This document shows positions 31,704 through 42,414 of a stretch of 64,000 nt of DNA, in pieces (position 1 is the stretch's first letter; the number at the start of each line of letters is the position of its first letter). This DNA comes from Leptasterias polaris (taxonomy: Eukaryota; Echinodermata; Asteroidea; Forcipulatida; Asteriidae): assembly GCA_037783415.1 (NCBI GenBank), contig JAZGTN010000046.1, forward strand, positions 7,260,501 to 7,324,500, read 5' to 3'. The notes below the pieces were generated by a model. That model saw nothing but the letters and a program-made list of their open reading frames with translations. It was not told the DNA's origin and did not search any database. Position numbers and translations under genes: made by a program.

Positions 31704-31842
31704 TCAGTGACATCAGTATGGGGCTAGTCCTAAATCCACGTGTTCCCATCCCATGTCAACAGGCTCAGGTATGGCACAGTGAGCATTTCTCCGTTGCTTG
31801 ATAGTGTACACGCATCAAATTGAAGCGGGGAGCATCACTTGT
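31704..31842 (+). repeat. Inverted repeat F, left copy
   Basis: About 135 bp here matches 40061-40195 in reverse complement: GTATGGGGCTAGTCCT, CCATCCCATGT, CAGTGAGCATTTCTCC, TGCTTGATAGTGTACA, CATCAAATTGAAG and GGGGAGCATCACTTGT. Similarity is roughly 85%. The pair encloses 8.2 kb holding a broken transposon ORF, so it may be the terminal inverted repeats of that transposon. Confidence 0.8.
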
Positions 31843-31954
31843 GTGACGGTCATGAAACTATCTTGCGCATGCCCGCAATCTATTTTTAGTAGCTTTATCT
31901 ATTACGTAATACTACCAGAGTAGCGCCCTCAGCGAGTTCATTTTCGCGGGCTTT

Positions 31955-32604
31955 CAGTTCATAATATCCTCAGACGAAGACCTAAGTGCATCATGTTTCT
32001 CTTCGTCAACAGGTAATTATGTTTTAACTTACTTATTGCTTACCGTTTGCATTAATATTGTTCAATCGAACAAGTATCATCATATTCCGTTTACCTTCAT
32101 AGTCTAAGTTGTATATAATTTCTATTTAATCATTGATTTATTGACTCGTTTGCCATGGATACCGGAGACAAACGGAGAGTTAGCTTTATACCATGGTCAT
32201 GTCCTTAAGACACGTTATGTATTTGTTGTAGTATTCCTCTTGGGACAAGGCAGTCCCTTCGTTTACCTTTGCAACCTATTTATTAAACAAGCTTTGCTTT
32301 GGATCCAGCTTAAGTTGATTGATAATTTCCGAGATGATTGTCAAGATGGCGGACGCCGCCCAGATTATGGCGCGAACCGCAGAGAGAGTTGAAAGTTCAA
32401 GTATTAGTTTTCATTTAACGTTTTATAAATATTATTGTAACAGTTCATAATATCCTCAGACGAAGACCTAAGTGCATCATGTTTCTCTTCGTCAACAGAT
32501 CTTAATGTAAATAAACAACCAGCTTTAGAAACAAGTATATAAGAACAGTCGTGTCAAGTGTGAGATGTGTTAAGTCAGAGGGGTCACAATGGTGGAAGAT
32601 CCGG
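31955..32604 (+). promoter_or_regulatory. Duplicated leader module P1 (58-bp exact repeat, splice donor, start-codon block)
   Basis: Copy 1 (31955-32012) and copy 2 (32441-32498) are identical 58-mers starting CAGTTCATAATATCC and ending CTTCGTCAACAG. Copy 1 follows GCGCCCTCAGCG by about 30 nt and an initiator-like TTTCAGTT, and is followed by GTAATT, a consensus splice donor. Copy 2 is followed by ATCTTAATG and, 90 nt on, GGTCACAATGGTGGAAGATC (32582 onward). Each 58-mer can form an 8-bp stem (GACGAAGA/TCTTCGTC) with a 19-nt loop. The spacer has CAAGATGGCGGACGCC (32342). The same architecture recurs on the minus strand at 60158-60989. Confidence 0.7.
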
Positions 32605-33480
32605 GTAACGATCCCGGTACCTCTCCCGGTACCTCTTGTTTGGGACAGTATATGCCTTGCTGCATCAACAGGATCCGAGCAGACAATTGTTTTTGGTGAT
32701 CGAATGGTCTGTGAGCTCATCAGTTCCCAAGTGTTTGAGCAAATGATGGTGCTTCTTGAACACACCCCATGAGGACCTTTCGGTGTGATTTGTGAAGTTG
32801 GATGCATGCGGTGACACACTGGTTAATGTATGAAATGGCAACATATTGCTGAATCTCTTGACAGGTCATTAACAAATCTGCATCAGTGTGTATATTGTAT
32901 TTACATTGCGGGAGCAGGCAACGTCCAGAGGCGTTCATTATGCTCGTAGGAAGCTGAAAACATCAGTATCACTTGATGACAAAACAACTGTATTAAACTG
33001 ACTGTGCACAGCATGTATGCCAACCTAGTATCAGCTTCTTCATGTTTGGCTGTCAGTAGAGTCACATCCTTGGTTGAATCCCCCGGCAACTACAATCTCC
33101 TCCTCATCAGGTGCCTGAAAAAAGAGTTTCTCAGACAGAAAACGGGCAAGATTATCTTTATTATCAGGAAGCCTCAGAAAATTTGTCCAGTTTTTTGGAA
33201 GAGGCACATCACGGCCTTCAACAGGCCATCTGACTGGTCGATCAGTTTTCACGCATCCTCCTGTCCTGGTGGTAGTATCAGGTCCATTGACTATCCCTAT
33301 CTCGAACACAACATCCACCCAATCCATGCATCCTCACACAAGAGTATTACCAAACCATTTGCATCTCTGTTTGAAGTTATCAAAGACAGTAAAGACAAAG
33401 ACAAGAGAACTATCCTGAAGGCAGATAGAAATGTCTTCCAACGTCTTGTTGCTACCTTTGAAGCAGGTCATCCAGCTTAA
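32560..33480 (-). pseudogene. Broken transposon-type ORF with HEEADTR motif
   Basis: Read downward from 33480 in three frames: WVDVVFEIGIVNGPDTTTRT, VPLPKNWTNFLRLPDNKDNL and ARFLSEKLF; then KHEEADTRLAYM and SSSDTDVFSFL; then an LGTxELT segment and SDPVDAARHILSQTRGTG. I recognise this order (xDIVWD, LPxxWxxFLRxxxNKxxLFxFL, HEEADTR...SDDTDV, LGTxWxLT, VNEARYxLF) as an uncharacterised protein family repeated many times in marine invertebrate genomes. Its function is unknown to me. The acidic HEEADTR and DTDV motifs suggest metal binding, an inference. Stops and frameshifts make it non-functional, and the N-terminal half is replaced by a SINE at 33481. Confidence 0.55.
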
Positions 33481-33896
33481 TAATAATAATACTCAGTTCT
33501 TATTATAGCTCTTTATCACACCCCTTGGGGCGTATCAAAGCACTCAGTATTTTTTCCTGCACGTGGAGCTACGTTTTTGAAGTATGAATTTTTTATATTT
33601 TTTTTTAGCACCATGTACTGATTCTGGTTTACAAGGTGCTGTGGCGCTTGTGCTGCCGATCAAACCAGGAACACCGGGGCGAACCCATTCTCTTAACGAC
33701 AAGTGCACTTGGTTCTTTTATGTGCATTACACAACACACGTGACCAACGGCTTTACGTCCCATCCGAAGGACGCAGCAATATTGGTTAAGTGTCTTGCTT
33801 TTGGACACAAGTGTCACGACCGGGACTCGAACCCACACCCTGCTGATCAGAAACACCAGAGCTGGAGTCCGGTGTTCTTATCCGCTCGGCCACGAC
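33481..33896 (-). mobile_element. tRNA-derived SINE with (TTA)n tail
   Basis: On the minus strand the element starts GTCGTGGCCGAGCGGATAAG (33896 downward). It has an A-box (TGGCCGAGCGG) and an intact B-box (GGTTCGAGTCC) and resembles a class II (Ser/Leu-type) tRNA. The tRNA-like part is 33813-33896. A body of about 330 bp follows, with AAGACACTTAACC and GGTTTGATCGGC, ending in (ATT/TTA)n at 33481-33493. The extra arm and weak acceptor pairing argue against a working tRNA. It sits exactly at the end of the HEEADTR ORF remnant. Confidence 0.8.
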
Positions 33897-33959
33897 TAGC
33901 CAATTTACTTGCCAGCTGTCCTAAGGCACAAGCTTCTGCCATTTCAAACATCACTTTCT

Positions 33960-36900
33960 GGTAGATGAGTTAACTAAAGACAGTCTGTCCTGAAGCTACC
34001 AAAAGGTCATCACGGAAAATCTTCAAAGAGCAACACGGCGGAACAAGTACAACATTGAATGTAATGTATTACAATTGTGTTCGTTGTTTCATGTTGTGTT
34101 TGTGTATGTTTACGTGTTTATGTGTAAGACAAAACATCATAATTACGCCTTCCTCACGTTTACTCTTAATGGTATCCAATTGTATTCAACATCTTATAAT
34201 AATGTGTATGTTATGCTGCTCAAGTTATAAATGAATCAAACAAATACTAGCATAGATCCAGATCAAAATTTTGAAGCCCCTGATACTTGCTGTGATTATT
34301 ATGACCAAGATCAATTCCTTGATAATTTCAAGAGTAACACTGATAGTAAATTATTACATATTAACGCTCGCAGTTTACCCCAAAATATTTCAAATATTGT
34401 TAATTATGTTAACCTACTGGAAAACAATTTCTCGGTTATGGGGATATCTGAAACGTGGCTAAAGGATATTCATGATCCACTGATTCAAATTCAAAATTAC
34501 ACAATTGAAGGTTTTTGTAGACAAAATAAAAGAGGTGGTGGGGTGGCACTCTACATAAAACAAGATCTTGGATATAGTATTCGTAATGATTTATGTGTCA
34601 ATGATTCTGTAATTGAATCTTGTTTTATTGAGCTTGTTAATACTCACAAAGTAAATGTTATCATTGGAATTGTATACAAACCACCATGTGCTTCATGTGA
34701 ACATTTTACAGATCAAGTCAAAGAAATCTTAGGTCATGTTAATTCTGAGAATAAAAAGTGTTATATTATGGGCGATTTCAATATCAATTTACTCCAGTAT
34801 GATACTGATAATACTGTAAAAAACTTTATTGATGTTCTTTCTTCTCAATCGTTTTATCCCACCATAAGTAAACCAACAAGAATTACAAGTTATAGTTCAA
34901 CCTTAATTGACAATATTTTAACAAATGATTTCCTGAACCATTCTGCTGGTATTTTAGTAACTGACATAAGTGACCATTTACCTGTATTTCTTATTATTGA
35001 TCAATTTAAAGAAAAAACTCGGGGTGAACGAAAATATGACACACGTGATTTTAACATGAATAATGTAAAATGCTTTAATGATGATCTAAATAACACTGAT
35101 TGGAATTTTTTAAAGTCTCCAAATGATATTCATGATATATACAATACTTTCCTTGAGCATGTACAAACACTGTATGAAAAAAATTTCCCTGTGCAAGAAA
35201 TCAAATGCCGTTATGATAAATATAAGTCCCCATGGCTATCGGATGGTATTTATAACTCCATAAGAAGGAAAAATTACTTATATAAAATATTTCTTAAAAA
35301 CCCAACATTGCAAAATAAATCGTGTTATACTGTATACAAAAACAAGTTAAATGCTTTAATTAGAATATCAAAGAAAAATTACTTAAGTAAAAAATTCAAC
35401 CAAGAAAAAGGCAATGTGAAAGGTACATGGAAGCTTATTAATTCATTATTAAATAAGAATAAGCAAAAACCAAACCCCTCATATTTTATTCTGGACAACA
35501 TGAGAATAGATGATAACAAAGAAATTGCTGATACATTTAATGATTACTTTGTTAATATTGGCACCAGGCTTGCCAGTAACCTCCCATTGTGTAATACAGC
35601 GTTTGAATCTTTTCTGAATGACAGATGTTCACATTCTCTTTTCTTGACGCCCATTACGCAAGAGGAAATAGTGGATATTCTTAACAAAATTCCTCATGGT
35701 AAAGCGTCAGGCTGTGACGGTTTAAATTCTTTTGTTATTAAACAGGCTAGTTACTCATTAGCAAAGCCGTTAGCTGAGCTTTTCAATATGTCTTTAGCGT
35801 TAGGAATTTTTCCTGACGGGTTAAAAATAGGCAAAGTTACACCAATACATAAAAAGGGCAATAAGCATGATATTAAAAACTATAGACCCATCACAGTAGT
35901 ATCTTTATTCTCAAAAACTTTTTAAAAGTTAATTTATTCTAGACTAATCTCTTTTATAAACAAACACAATATTCTGTCTGACTTGCAATTTGGATTTAGA
36001 AAAAATCGCTCTACTGACCTCGCTATTTCGTATGTAGTCAATAAGTTATCACAAGCTATAGATGATAAGAACATCTCTGTTGGTATATTTTTGGACTTGT
36101 CCAAGGCTTTCGACACGGTTAATCATGAAATTTTGCTTCGTCAATTAGAACACTATGGTATCCGTGGAATAGCCTTGGACTTGTTCAAGAGTTACTTATC
36201 AAATAGAAAACAACTTGTTTCGTATAATGCTGTCAATTCTATTGATCAACTTATTTCCTGTGGAGTTCCACAAGGTTCTGTGTTAGGTCCCTTGCTTTTT
36301 ATTATTTATATCAATGACATCTGTAACTCATCTGATATTATTTCATTTTGCTTATTTGCAGATGACACAAGTTTATTGTACAGTCATAATAATGTAGATG
36401 CCGCGATTCAGAACCTTAATTTGGAACTTGAAAAAATAAGTACTTGGCTTTTAGCCAATAAGTTATGTATTAATGTGCTAAAATCTAATTATGTTATATT
36501 TTGTGCAAATCAATATAAATATACTCAATCTTTTCCTTTAGTTCTAAATGGTATCAATTTGAATCAAGTGAAAGTCACGAAATTCTTAGGTATATATATT
36601 GATGAACATTTAACTTGGAAAAATCATATCAATGATGTATCAAGTAAAGTATCAAAAAATGTGGGTATAATGAATCGTTTAAAGTTTTTCCTACCTAGTA
36701 ATATTCTATTAACCATCTATAACTCTTTTGTTCTGCCGTACTTAAACTATTGCATCCTCATATGGGGTGGTTCCTCAACTCAATGTAAGAGACTATTTAC
36801 TTTACAAAAGCGGGCTGTTCGCATCATTTCCAATGCTGGTTATCGTGATCATTCAGCTCCACTTTTTCAACAATTTAAACTTCTAAAATTCAATGACCTG

Positions 36901-37503
36901 TATTACCTTAATTTAGGAAAATTTATGTATAAATACAACCATAATGCATTGCCCTCTTGTTTTAACTCTTTCTTCACCTTAACCTCAAATATTCATTCGT
37001 ATGATACTCGTAGTACCCGTAAGAAAAATCTTTATGTCCGTTTCAATAGAACATCATTATTTAGAAATAGTCCTGTTCAACGTGGTACTAACTATTGGAA
37101 TAGTCTCAGTGATTCGTTAAAATCTGCACTTACTTTGTCAAATTTTGCCAAAAAATTAAAAGCACAATTCCTTAATCCTTAATTTTAGTAATGAAAGAAT
37201 AGGTATGACATATTTCCGGATGATGTTTTGTCTTATGTAAGTTCAGTGTTGTGATAATCTGTTAGTGTTGGTGTGTCTGTTTGTTGTTTGTCTGTCCGTA
37301 TGTACGGGAACAAAAGCTTTGCTTCACCCTATGCCTAAATGTTGTCCTGTTTGTGATTATTTATTTAACTTTTGTGTAAATTGTTATTGTCTTTGTTACT
37401 TCTCTGGTTTGCCATTGTATATTCATTATCATGTACCTTTACCTTAACGATATACACAAATGTATCTTTTTTGGCAACATTGAAATAAATGTAATGTAAT
37501 AAT
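33960..37503 (+). mobile_element. CR1/L2-group LINE, near complete
   Basis: A 5-prime UTR-like stretch (about 33960-34230), one long ORF with a single internal stop (34231-37182), a 320-bp 3-prime UTR and a tail GAAATAAATGTAATGTAATA (about 37480-37503) make a nearly complete non-LTR retrotransposon. Endonuclease and reverse transcriptase domains are both present. A separate ORF1 was not found, so the 5-prime end may be truncated. Its high integrity compared with other elements here marks a recent insertion. Confidence 0.85.
34231..37182 (+). pseudogene. LINE endonuclease-reverse transcriptase, interrupted by one in-frame TAA
   Basis: Codons 1-564 (34231-35922) carry an apurinic-type endonuclease: HINARSLPQN, GISETWLKD, RGGGVALYI, YKPPCASC, MGDFNINLL, SSTLIDNIL and ISDHLPVF, with the catalytic Asn, Glu, Asp and His motifs present. 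They continue with RT motifs LNKIPHGKASGCDGLNSFVI and VTPIHKKGNKHDIKNYRPIT. A TAA at 35923-35925 interrupts the frame at the RT. The same frame continues with FGFRKNRSTDLAI, FLDLSKAFDTVNH, GVPQGSVLGPLLFIIYIND and FADDTSLL, with the catalytic FADD intact, and ends near Trp-Asn-Ser-Leu. The stop follows SLFSKTF, where the family usually has a Glu codon, so one base change could explain it. The frame is open otherwise. Confidence 0.9.
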
Positions 37504-37559
37504 AATTTGTTTGCAACTGTTGATCTCCAACTTAGCATTAGTAGGGCTTCAGTTAAGAG

Positions 37560-38090
37560 AAGACCAAGGTGATGGCTTTCACCACGGAGGAGGGTTGATA
37601 TCAAGGACTGACTGACGCTTCCCTGGTGGTCTGTGATGAGTTCAAGTACCTTGGCGCTCTAATAGGATCTGCTGAGAGGAACATGACACTGTGGGGGAAG
37701 CTTTGACATGAGAGGCCCATCATGGCATTGGCAAGTGTGTGTGGGGAGATCTAGTCTGACCAACGACACCAAGAAATGTCCGTTCGTAGCTACAATTGGG
37801 TTTGTACTTCTTTATGAAGCCAAAATGTGGACTACATGTATAACAGCCAAGCTGTGGGAGCACTAGACGGCGACTATACCCAACTGTTAAAGATGCACTC
37901 GACGTTAGTTTGGAAGACTGCATGCTCCTGTCACCCTGCCCAGGGTCTCTGCCAAGGTCAGGGAACGGAGAATTAGCCGTGCTGGCCACCGTGTGCATCA
38001 TCCAGAGCTATAGCTGCATGCCCTATTAGTGCTGTGGGAACCTGTCGATTGAGCAAGGAACAGGGGCAGGAGGAGACTCATCAGTAAGAG
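37560..38090 (+). pseudogene. Decayed LINE RT fragment (same group as 13905), left part
   Basis: The frames read KTKVMAFTTE, SLVVCDEFKYLGALIGSAER, then degraded pieces including VRLFVATI-like and LYEAKMWT-like residues, and RVSAKVRERRISRAGHRVHH with VLWEPVD. This is the same C-terminal signature as at 13905 (FKYLGxxIGS...RxxRxxGHCxRHPE...LVLWEP). It stops at about 38090 where an L2-like LINE is inserted, and resumes at 39779. Confidence 0.65.
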
Positions 38091-39778
38091 CTCTTATTGA
38101 TAAAGGTTCCAAAAAATTTTGTTCGCTTGACCAGATGCCAACACAGCTTGTTGTTAGTTGTCTGGATATTTTACTGCCTGTTCTTACAAAGATCATTTGT
38201 CTTTAGAAACTGACGTTTTTGCTACAGATTGGAAGGATGCCCTTATTCTCCCACTAATTAAGAAAGACAATTTAGATTCTACAAATTTACATAATTTCCG
38301 GCCTATCAGCAATCTCCAATATATATCCAAGTTAACTGAACGAGCAGTGTATGAACAGGTTCATAAACACATGACTGATAACTCATTGTATCCATCGCTA
38401 CAGTCAGCTTATCGAAAGAATCATAGCACTGAAACTGTACTACTCAAAGTAAAAAATGATATTTTAATTAAAATGAATTCTCAACATGTTACTTTACTTG
38501 TACTCTTGGATCTCAGTGCTGCTTTTGATACTGTGGAACATGAAATTTTGCTGGATCGACTGAGGTCTAAGATTGGCATTTCGGGTTTGGTTTTTGATTG
38601 GTTTAGTTCTTACTTATCAAGAAGGACTCAACGTGTTTTAATGAAAGGAGCTCTTTCTGATAAGTTTGTTGTCAATTGCGGAGTACCACAAGGATCTTGT
38701 CTGGGACCCTTGCTTTTTAACATATACTCATCCAAATTGTTTGATATAGTAAAGCAGCATCTCCCTAACACTCATTGCTATGCTGACGACACCCAACTGT
38801 ACATATCTTTTAAACCGTGTAGCTCTGTAAGCCAAGAGCAGGCTCTGGCAGCAATGGAATATTGTATTAGGGATATACGTCAATGGATGTTGAAAGATAA
38901 GCTTATGATAAACGACGCCAAAACTGAATTTATTATTATTGGTAGTCAGTTGCAATTATCTAAATTAACAATATCAGATTTAAGAGTGGGTGATTGTGTT
39001 ATTTCACCATCATCACAAGTTGACTCAAAATTTACAATCAACAAGCAAATTACAAAGACTTGTTCCACTGCATTTTATCATATTCATAATATCAGAAGAA
39101 TTAAGAAATATTTGTCTAGAGAGGCGTTAATTGTTTTGGTTCACGCTTTTATAACTGTCCGTGTTGATTACTGCAATAGTTTATTTTATGGTCTACCAAA
39201 TTCACAATTATCTAGACTGCAAAAAGTTCAAAATGCCGCTGCTACGCTTGTATGTGGTGCACCAAGATGGAGCCATGTTACTCCCTTACTCCATCAGTTA
39301 CATTGGCTGCCTATTTACTATCGTATTCAATTCAAGATTATTTTGTTGACATTCAAGGCCCTTCATGACCTCGCTCCAAAGTACATCAATGACATGTTGC
39401 ATGTTAAAGACCATTCTAACTATTCTCTGCGTTCCAATAACAGGTTACTCTTAAATTACCTAAATGGTAAAATGCAAAAATCCACTGGGGACAAGTCATT
39501 TATTCAAGCTGCGCCGACACTGTGGAATGGATTACCCTCGCACATTCAATCGATACAGTCTCTTTCTGTTTTTAAGACTAAGTTAAAGACTTTTCTTTTT
39601 AAACAAGCTTTTGGCTAATTTGTTTTGTGTGTGTGTAACATTGTTATTTTTAACTCTTTGCTGTTTTACTCTATTGTGCTGACTTTTTATGATATTGTAG
39701 TTTTTTGTAATGCGCTTTTGAACATTTTATGGTGAAATGCGCACAATAAATGTGGTTTTATTATTATTATTATTATTA
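38091..39778 (+). mobile_element. L2-like LINE, 5-prime truncated, nested in another LINE
   Basis: The element begins inside the RT-upstream region (CSLDQMPTQLVVSCLDILLP) and runs through RT to a 160-bp 3-prime UTR ending (ATT)n at 39758-39778. The truncated 5-prime end and microsatellite tail are typical of L2/CR1 LINEs. It splits an older LINE fragment at 38090/39779, so it is younger than that element. Confidence 0.85.
38158..39618 (+). pseudogene. L2-like LINE reverse transcriptase (C-terminal 486 codons open)
   Basis: The ordered RT motifs are WKDALILPLIKK, NFRPISNLQYISKLTERAVY, SAYRKNHSTETVLLKV, LLDLSAAFDTVEHEILLDRL, CGVPQGSCLGPLLFNIYSS, CYADDTQLYISF (catalytic YADD intact), KTEFIIIGSQLQL, and the C-terminal HLHWLPIxxRIxFK, WNGLPSHIQ and FKTKLKTFLF. 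A frameshift near 38195 separates the upstream PTQLVVSCLDILLPVLTKII. Between SQVDSK and FTINKQ about nine residues of the usual NLGxxxDxxL motif are missing without loss of frame. The 5-prime part (endonuclease) is absent, so it cannot be autonomous. Confidence 0.9.
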
Positions 39779-40030
39779 TGTCCACCAGCTAAAGGAGAAC
39801 ACATCGCAACTAGAAACCGCTGACTTGAGGAAGCTTATGCTGGACCGGGATGAGTGGAAAGTGACCATCAGTAGGTTCCCGAGATGGCGTAGGCTTAGAC
39901 GACCTCTGGCATTCTACTACTGCTCAAAAACTTGGGAATCAATGAACTCACAGAGGAGACCTTTTGGAAACATATATCTGAAGAATATAGGATGTGCACA
40001 AGACAGACTATGTTATTGCAGCAAGGTCTA
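39779..40030 (+). pseudogene. Decayed LINE fragment, right part of 37560-38090
   Basis: The frame reads ENTSQLETADLRKLMLDRDE and WKVTISRFPR, equivalent to the DTxLxxxELxxAMxDRxxWRxxV end of the LINE group seen at 13905. It resumes straight after the (ATT)n tail of the inserted L2-like LINE. Confidence 0.6.
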
Positions 40031-40060
40031 AGACATGGAAACCATAATCAATTTCCCCAA

Positions 40061-40195
40061 CAAGTGATGCTCCCCACTTCAATTTGATGCATGTACACTA
40101 TCAAGCAATGGAGAAATGCTCACTGTTACCTGAGCCCGTTAACATGGGATGGCAACATGTGGATTAAGGACTAGCCCCATACATGTCACCGAGTT
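40061..40195 (-). repeat. Inverted repeat F, right copy
   Basis: This is the reverse complement of 31704-31842 at roughly 85% similarity, with ACTTCAATTTGATGCATG, TGTACACTATCAAGCAA, GAGAAATGCTCACTG and GGACTAGCCCCATAC. It closes the 8.5-kb block that begins at 31704. Confidence 0.8.
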
Positions 40196-41249
40196 GGTTT
40201 TTCCTTTTTTTTAAAGTTTTGACTTTATCTTTGATTAATATTTACTATGACTTAAGTTGATTTGTCTGGGTGTTTCTACATCAGTATTCAAAGGTTTTAA
40301 ATTAAAGTTCATTTTGTTGTTATGGTACAAATTTAGTGTTTTTGCCCCAGTTATTTAAGGAAGATCTGCGACTCATCATTTAGACCCTTGGTCCTCACTG
40401 CAATTCCCGTAACTTTATTTAGTTTTATTTCAAGTGATCCATTTTCCGAGCTGTGTACGAGTGTGTTTCTGTGCAGTCAGTATCAGTTGGCTTACGGAAG
40501 GGCCCTTGTGGGGTCCAGGCAACAACATGGACCCCACAAGGCAGTCTCAATAGGAACAATAGACCACACACACGGAAGATCTTTAGAAAAGGAAATAATA
40601 AAAACAACACTAGCAGTACCCCACAAACCGGGTCCCTAAGGATGTGTGTATACATGTGTGTTTTGAGGTGTTTATATTTGTTCATGCAACATTATGTAAG
40701 GCGTCCTCTGTAATGTCAGACCCATTGATGGCAAACAAAGTATTTACGCGTAAGTAAAAGACCATTTAAAAATTAGTTTAAGCTTCACATCCCTGTCCGC
40801 CGCAATGTTCACACCCGTCTGATTTTTGTTTTATAATTTACATCTTTAAGCGTGTTTTCCTCCTAAACAATATTTTCTGAACACTTGCCAACTTTCTTAA
40901 AAGGAAATGAATTGTAAAATACAAAATAATTATAAGCTTCATTGTTGTTTACCAAGACTCGCCCTTGGGGAGTAAAAACCTCAAGAGACGGGTTGGAATC
41001 AAGACTGGAACAGCTCAAGAAGTAGGCAAGGCTCAAGATCATGAATCATTTTGAACGAACGGAGCTTGCTAAGGACAGCGACACACCTCTTTGGGTTCTT
41101 CTTACGCTCCAAACAGCCACCAACCAAGTGGACGAAGAGGAAAATAGAGCAACAAATAGAGCTTCGAAACAAACAAAACAATCGGTCTCTTTCAGGAACA
41201 CCACACCTTCCAAAGAGATTTTCTGTACTTGAAACGATAATAATATAAT
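40196..41249. other. No gene recognised; one strong hairpin
   Basis: The spacer contains CCTTGTGGGGTCCA and its mirror TGGACCCCACAAGG around a 10-nt loop (40504-40541). No supported coding region. Short ORFs here have no recognisable domains. Confidence 0.5.
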
Positions 41250-41834
41250 ACAGAATTTCCAAATACATTATAATAAATTAGATTTTAACTAGTAAAATCT
41301 ACCACCCAGATTTATCCTATAATGGCCACAACCAAAACACACGCAGACACACAAACAAATATTTTGTTATCTCAATTGTTTATATTCATGCTTTTATTTC
41401 CTCTATTTTTATATAAATGTATGCTATTTGTTGGCGGGGTCTGGGAGGGCACATCGCTTTGATGAACGGTTTTTTTAAACTTTTGCCTTACCCTGGACGG
41501 CCCCTGCCAACAAAGAATATGTCCTAAGATTTAAAATAAAATAAATAAATAAATGGAAACCTGGACAAAGCAAATTCAGTTTAACCCTGGGGAGCCCCAG
41601 GTGACATATATGTCACATTTTATAAATAAAATACAAAAAAATATAAAAAACATTTTTTTTTACATCAAACCCCCACCAAAGCCCAATGTTACACTGATGT
41701 AACATGTATAGCGACCTCTAGTGGCAGTTCCAGGTATAACGGATAGGTCATTACCCCTCAAACATGGCGGTAACACAAGATTGTTCAACGTAAAAAATAC
41801 CCAGATTTCCATGGTGTCTTTCTACGTGTTCTAG

Positions 41835-42411
41835 GTAAGTATCATGTGAACATTATATGTTAGAATTATCAGTAGATAGTAAAGGTAATTTGGAGGTATA
41901 AAGTTTTGGAAAACTATTCATTTGGGCTTTGATGAGGGCAATTTTATAGTCGTGTTACGCCCGTGTCACAATGGGGCTTACTGCACACTGTGCACTTACT
42001 TAGTGCATGTACCATCACATGCATTGGTATACCATGACAACGCGTCGTTGATAGGCAAAATCGTCGTCTAGCAATATACAACACAGTGATTTATGTTTTG
42101 GTCTTGGGATTGGAAATACATACATTTCAAAAACCTGGTAATGAATTAATTATTAATATTAAATATTATTACTATTACAATTAGCTAGGGCCTATTTTAT
42201 TTTTTTATACATTTTTTTATACATATTATTTTTTTTTTTTAATGGATTGGGGGGGGGGGATTGTTTGGCAAGTCAGCTGGTATTTAAAAGAACTGAAGAT
42301 TTAGCCTACTCTGCTGATGATGAATCTAGTCACGAATATCCATTCAAAATACAGAGAAGAATATTTGTAATGTTATTGTAAATGTTTTTTTGTTTTTGTT
42401 TGTTTTTTCAG
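41835..42411 (+). other. Predicted 5-prime UTR intron of the piggyBac transposase
   Basis: The donor CTAG|GTAAGTATC (GT at 41835) and the acceptor TTTGTTTTTTCAG (AG at 42410-42411) bound a 577-bp intron. The acceptor ends three bases before the transposase ATG at 42415. The polypyrimidine tract is strong. The in-frame ATG at 42382 lies inside the intron, which argues for starting at 42415. Confidence 0.6.
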
Positions 42412-42414
42412 AGC

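Noticed and set aside
32013..32440. Simple GT-AG intron created by exon duplication
   Set aside because: P1 fits (GTAATT...TAACAG), but the equivalent interval in P2 ends ATATAT without AG, so the shared architecture is not explained by this alone.
33004..33480. 158-codon plus-strand protein
   Set aside because: It is the antisense of the recognisable minus-strand HEEADTR ORF.
33813..33896. Functional tRNA gene
   Set aside because: Box A and B are good, but acceptor pairing is mostly wobble and an unrelated body with a TTA-repeat tail follows, as in SINEs.
42382..42414. Upstream start for the piggyBac transposase
   Set aside because: It falls in a T-rich stretch that reads as a splice-acceptor tract, and its residues (FFCFCLFF) are unlike family N-termini.
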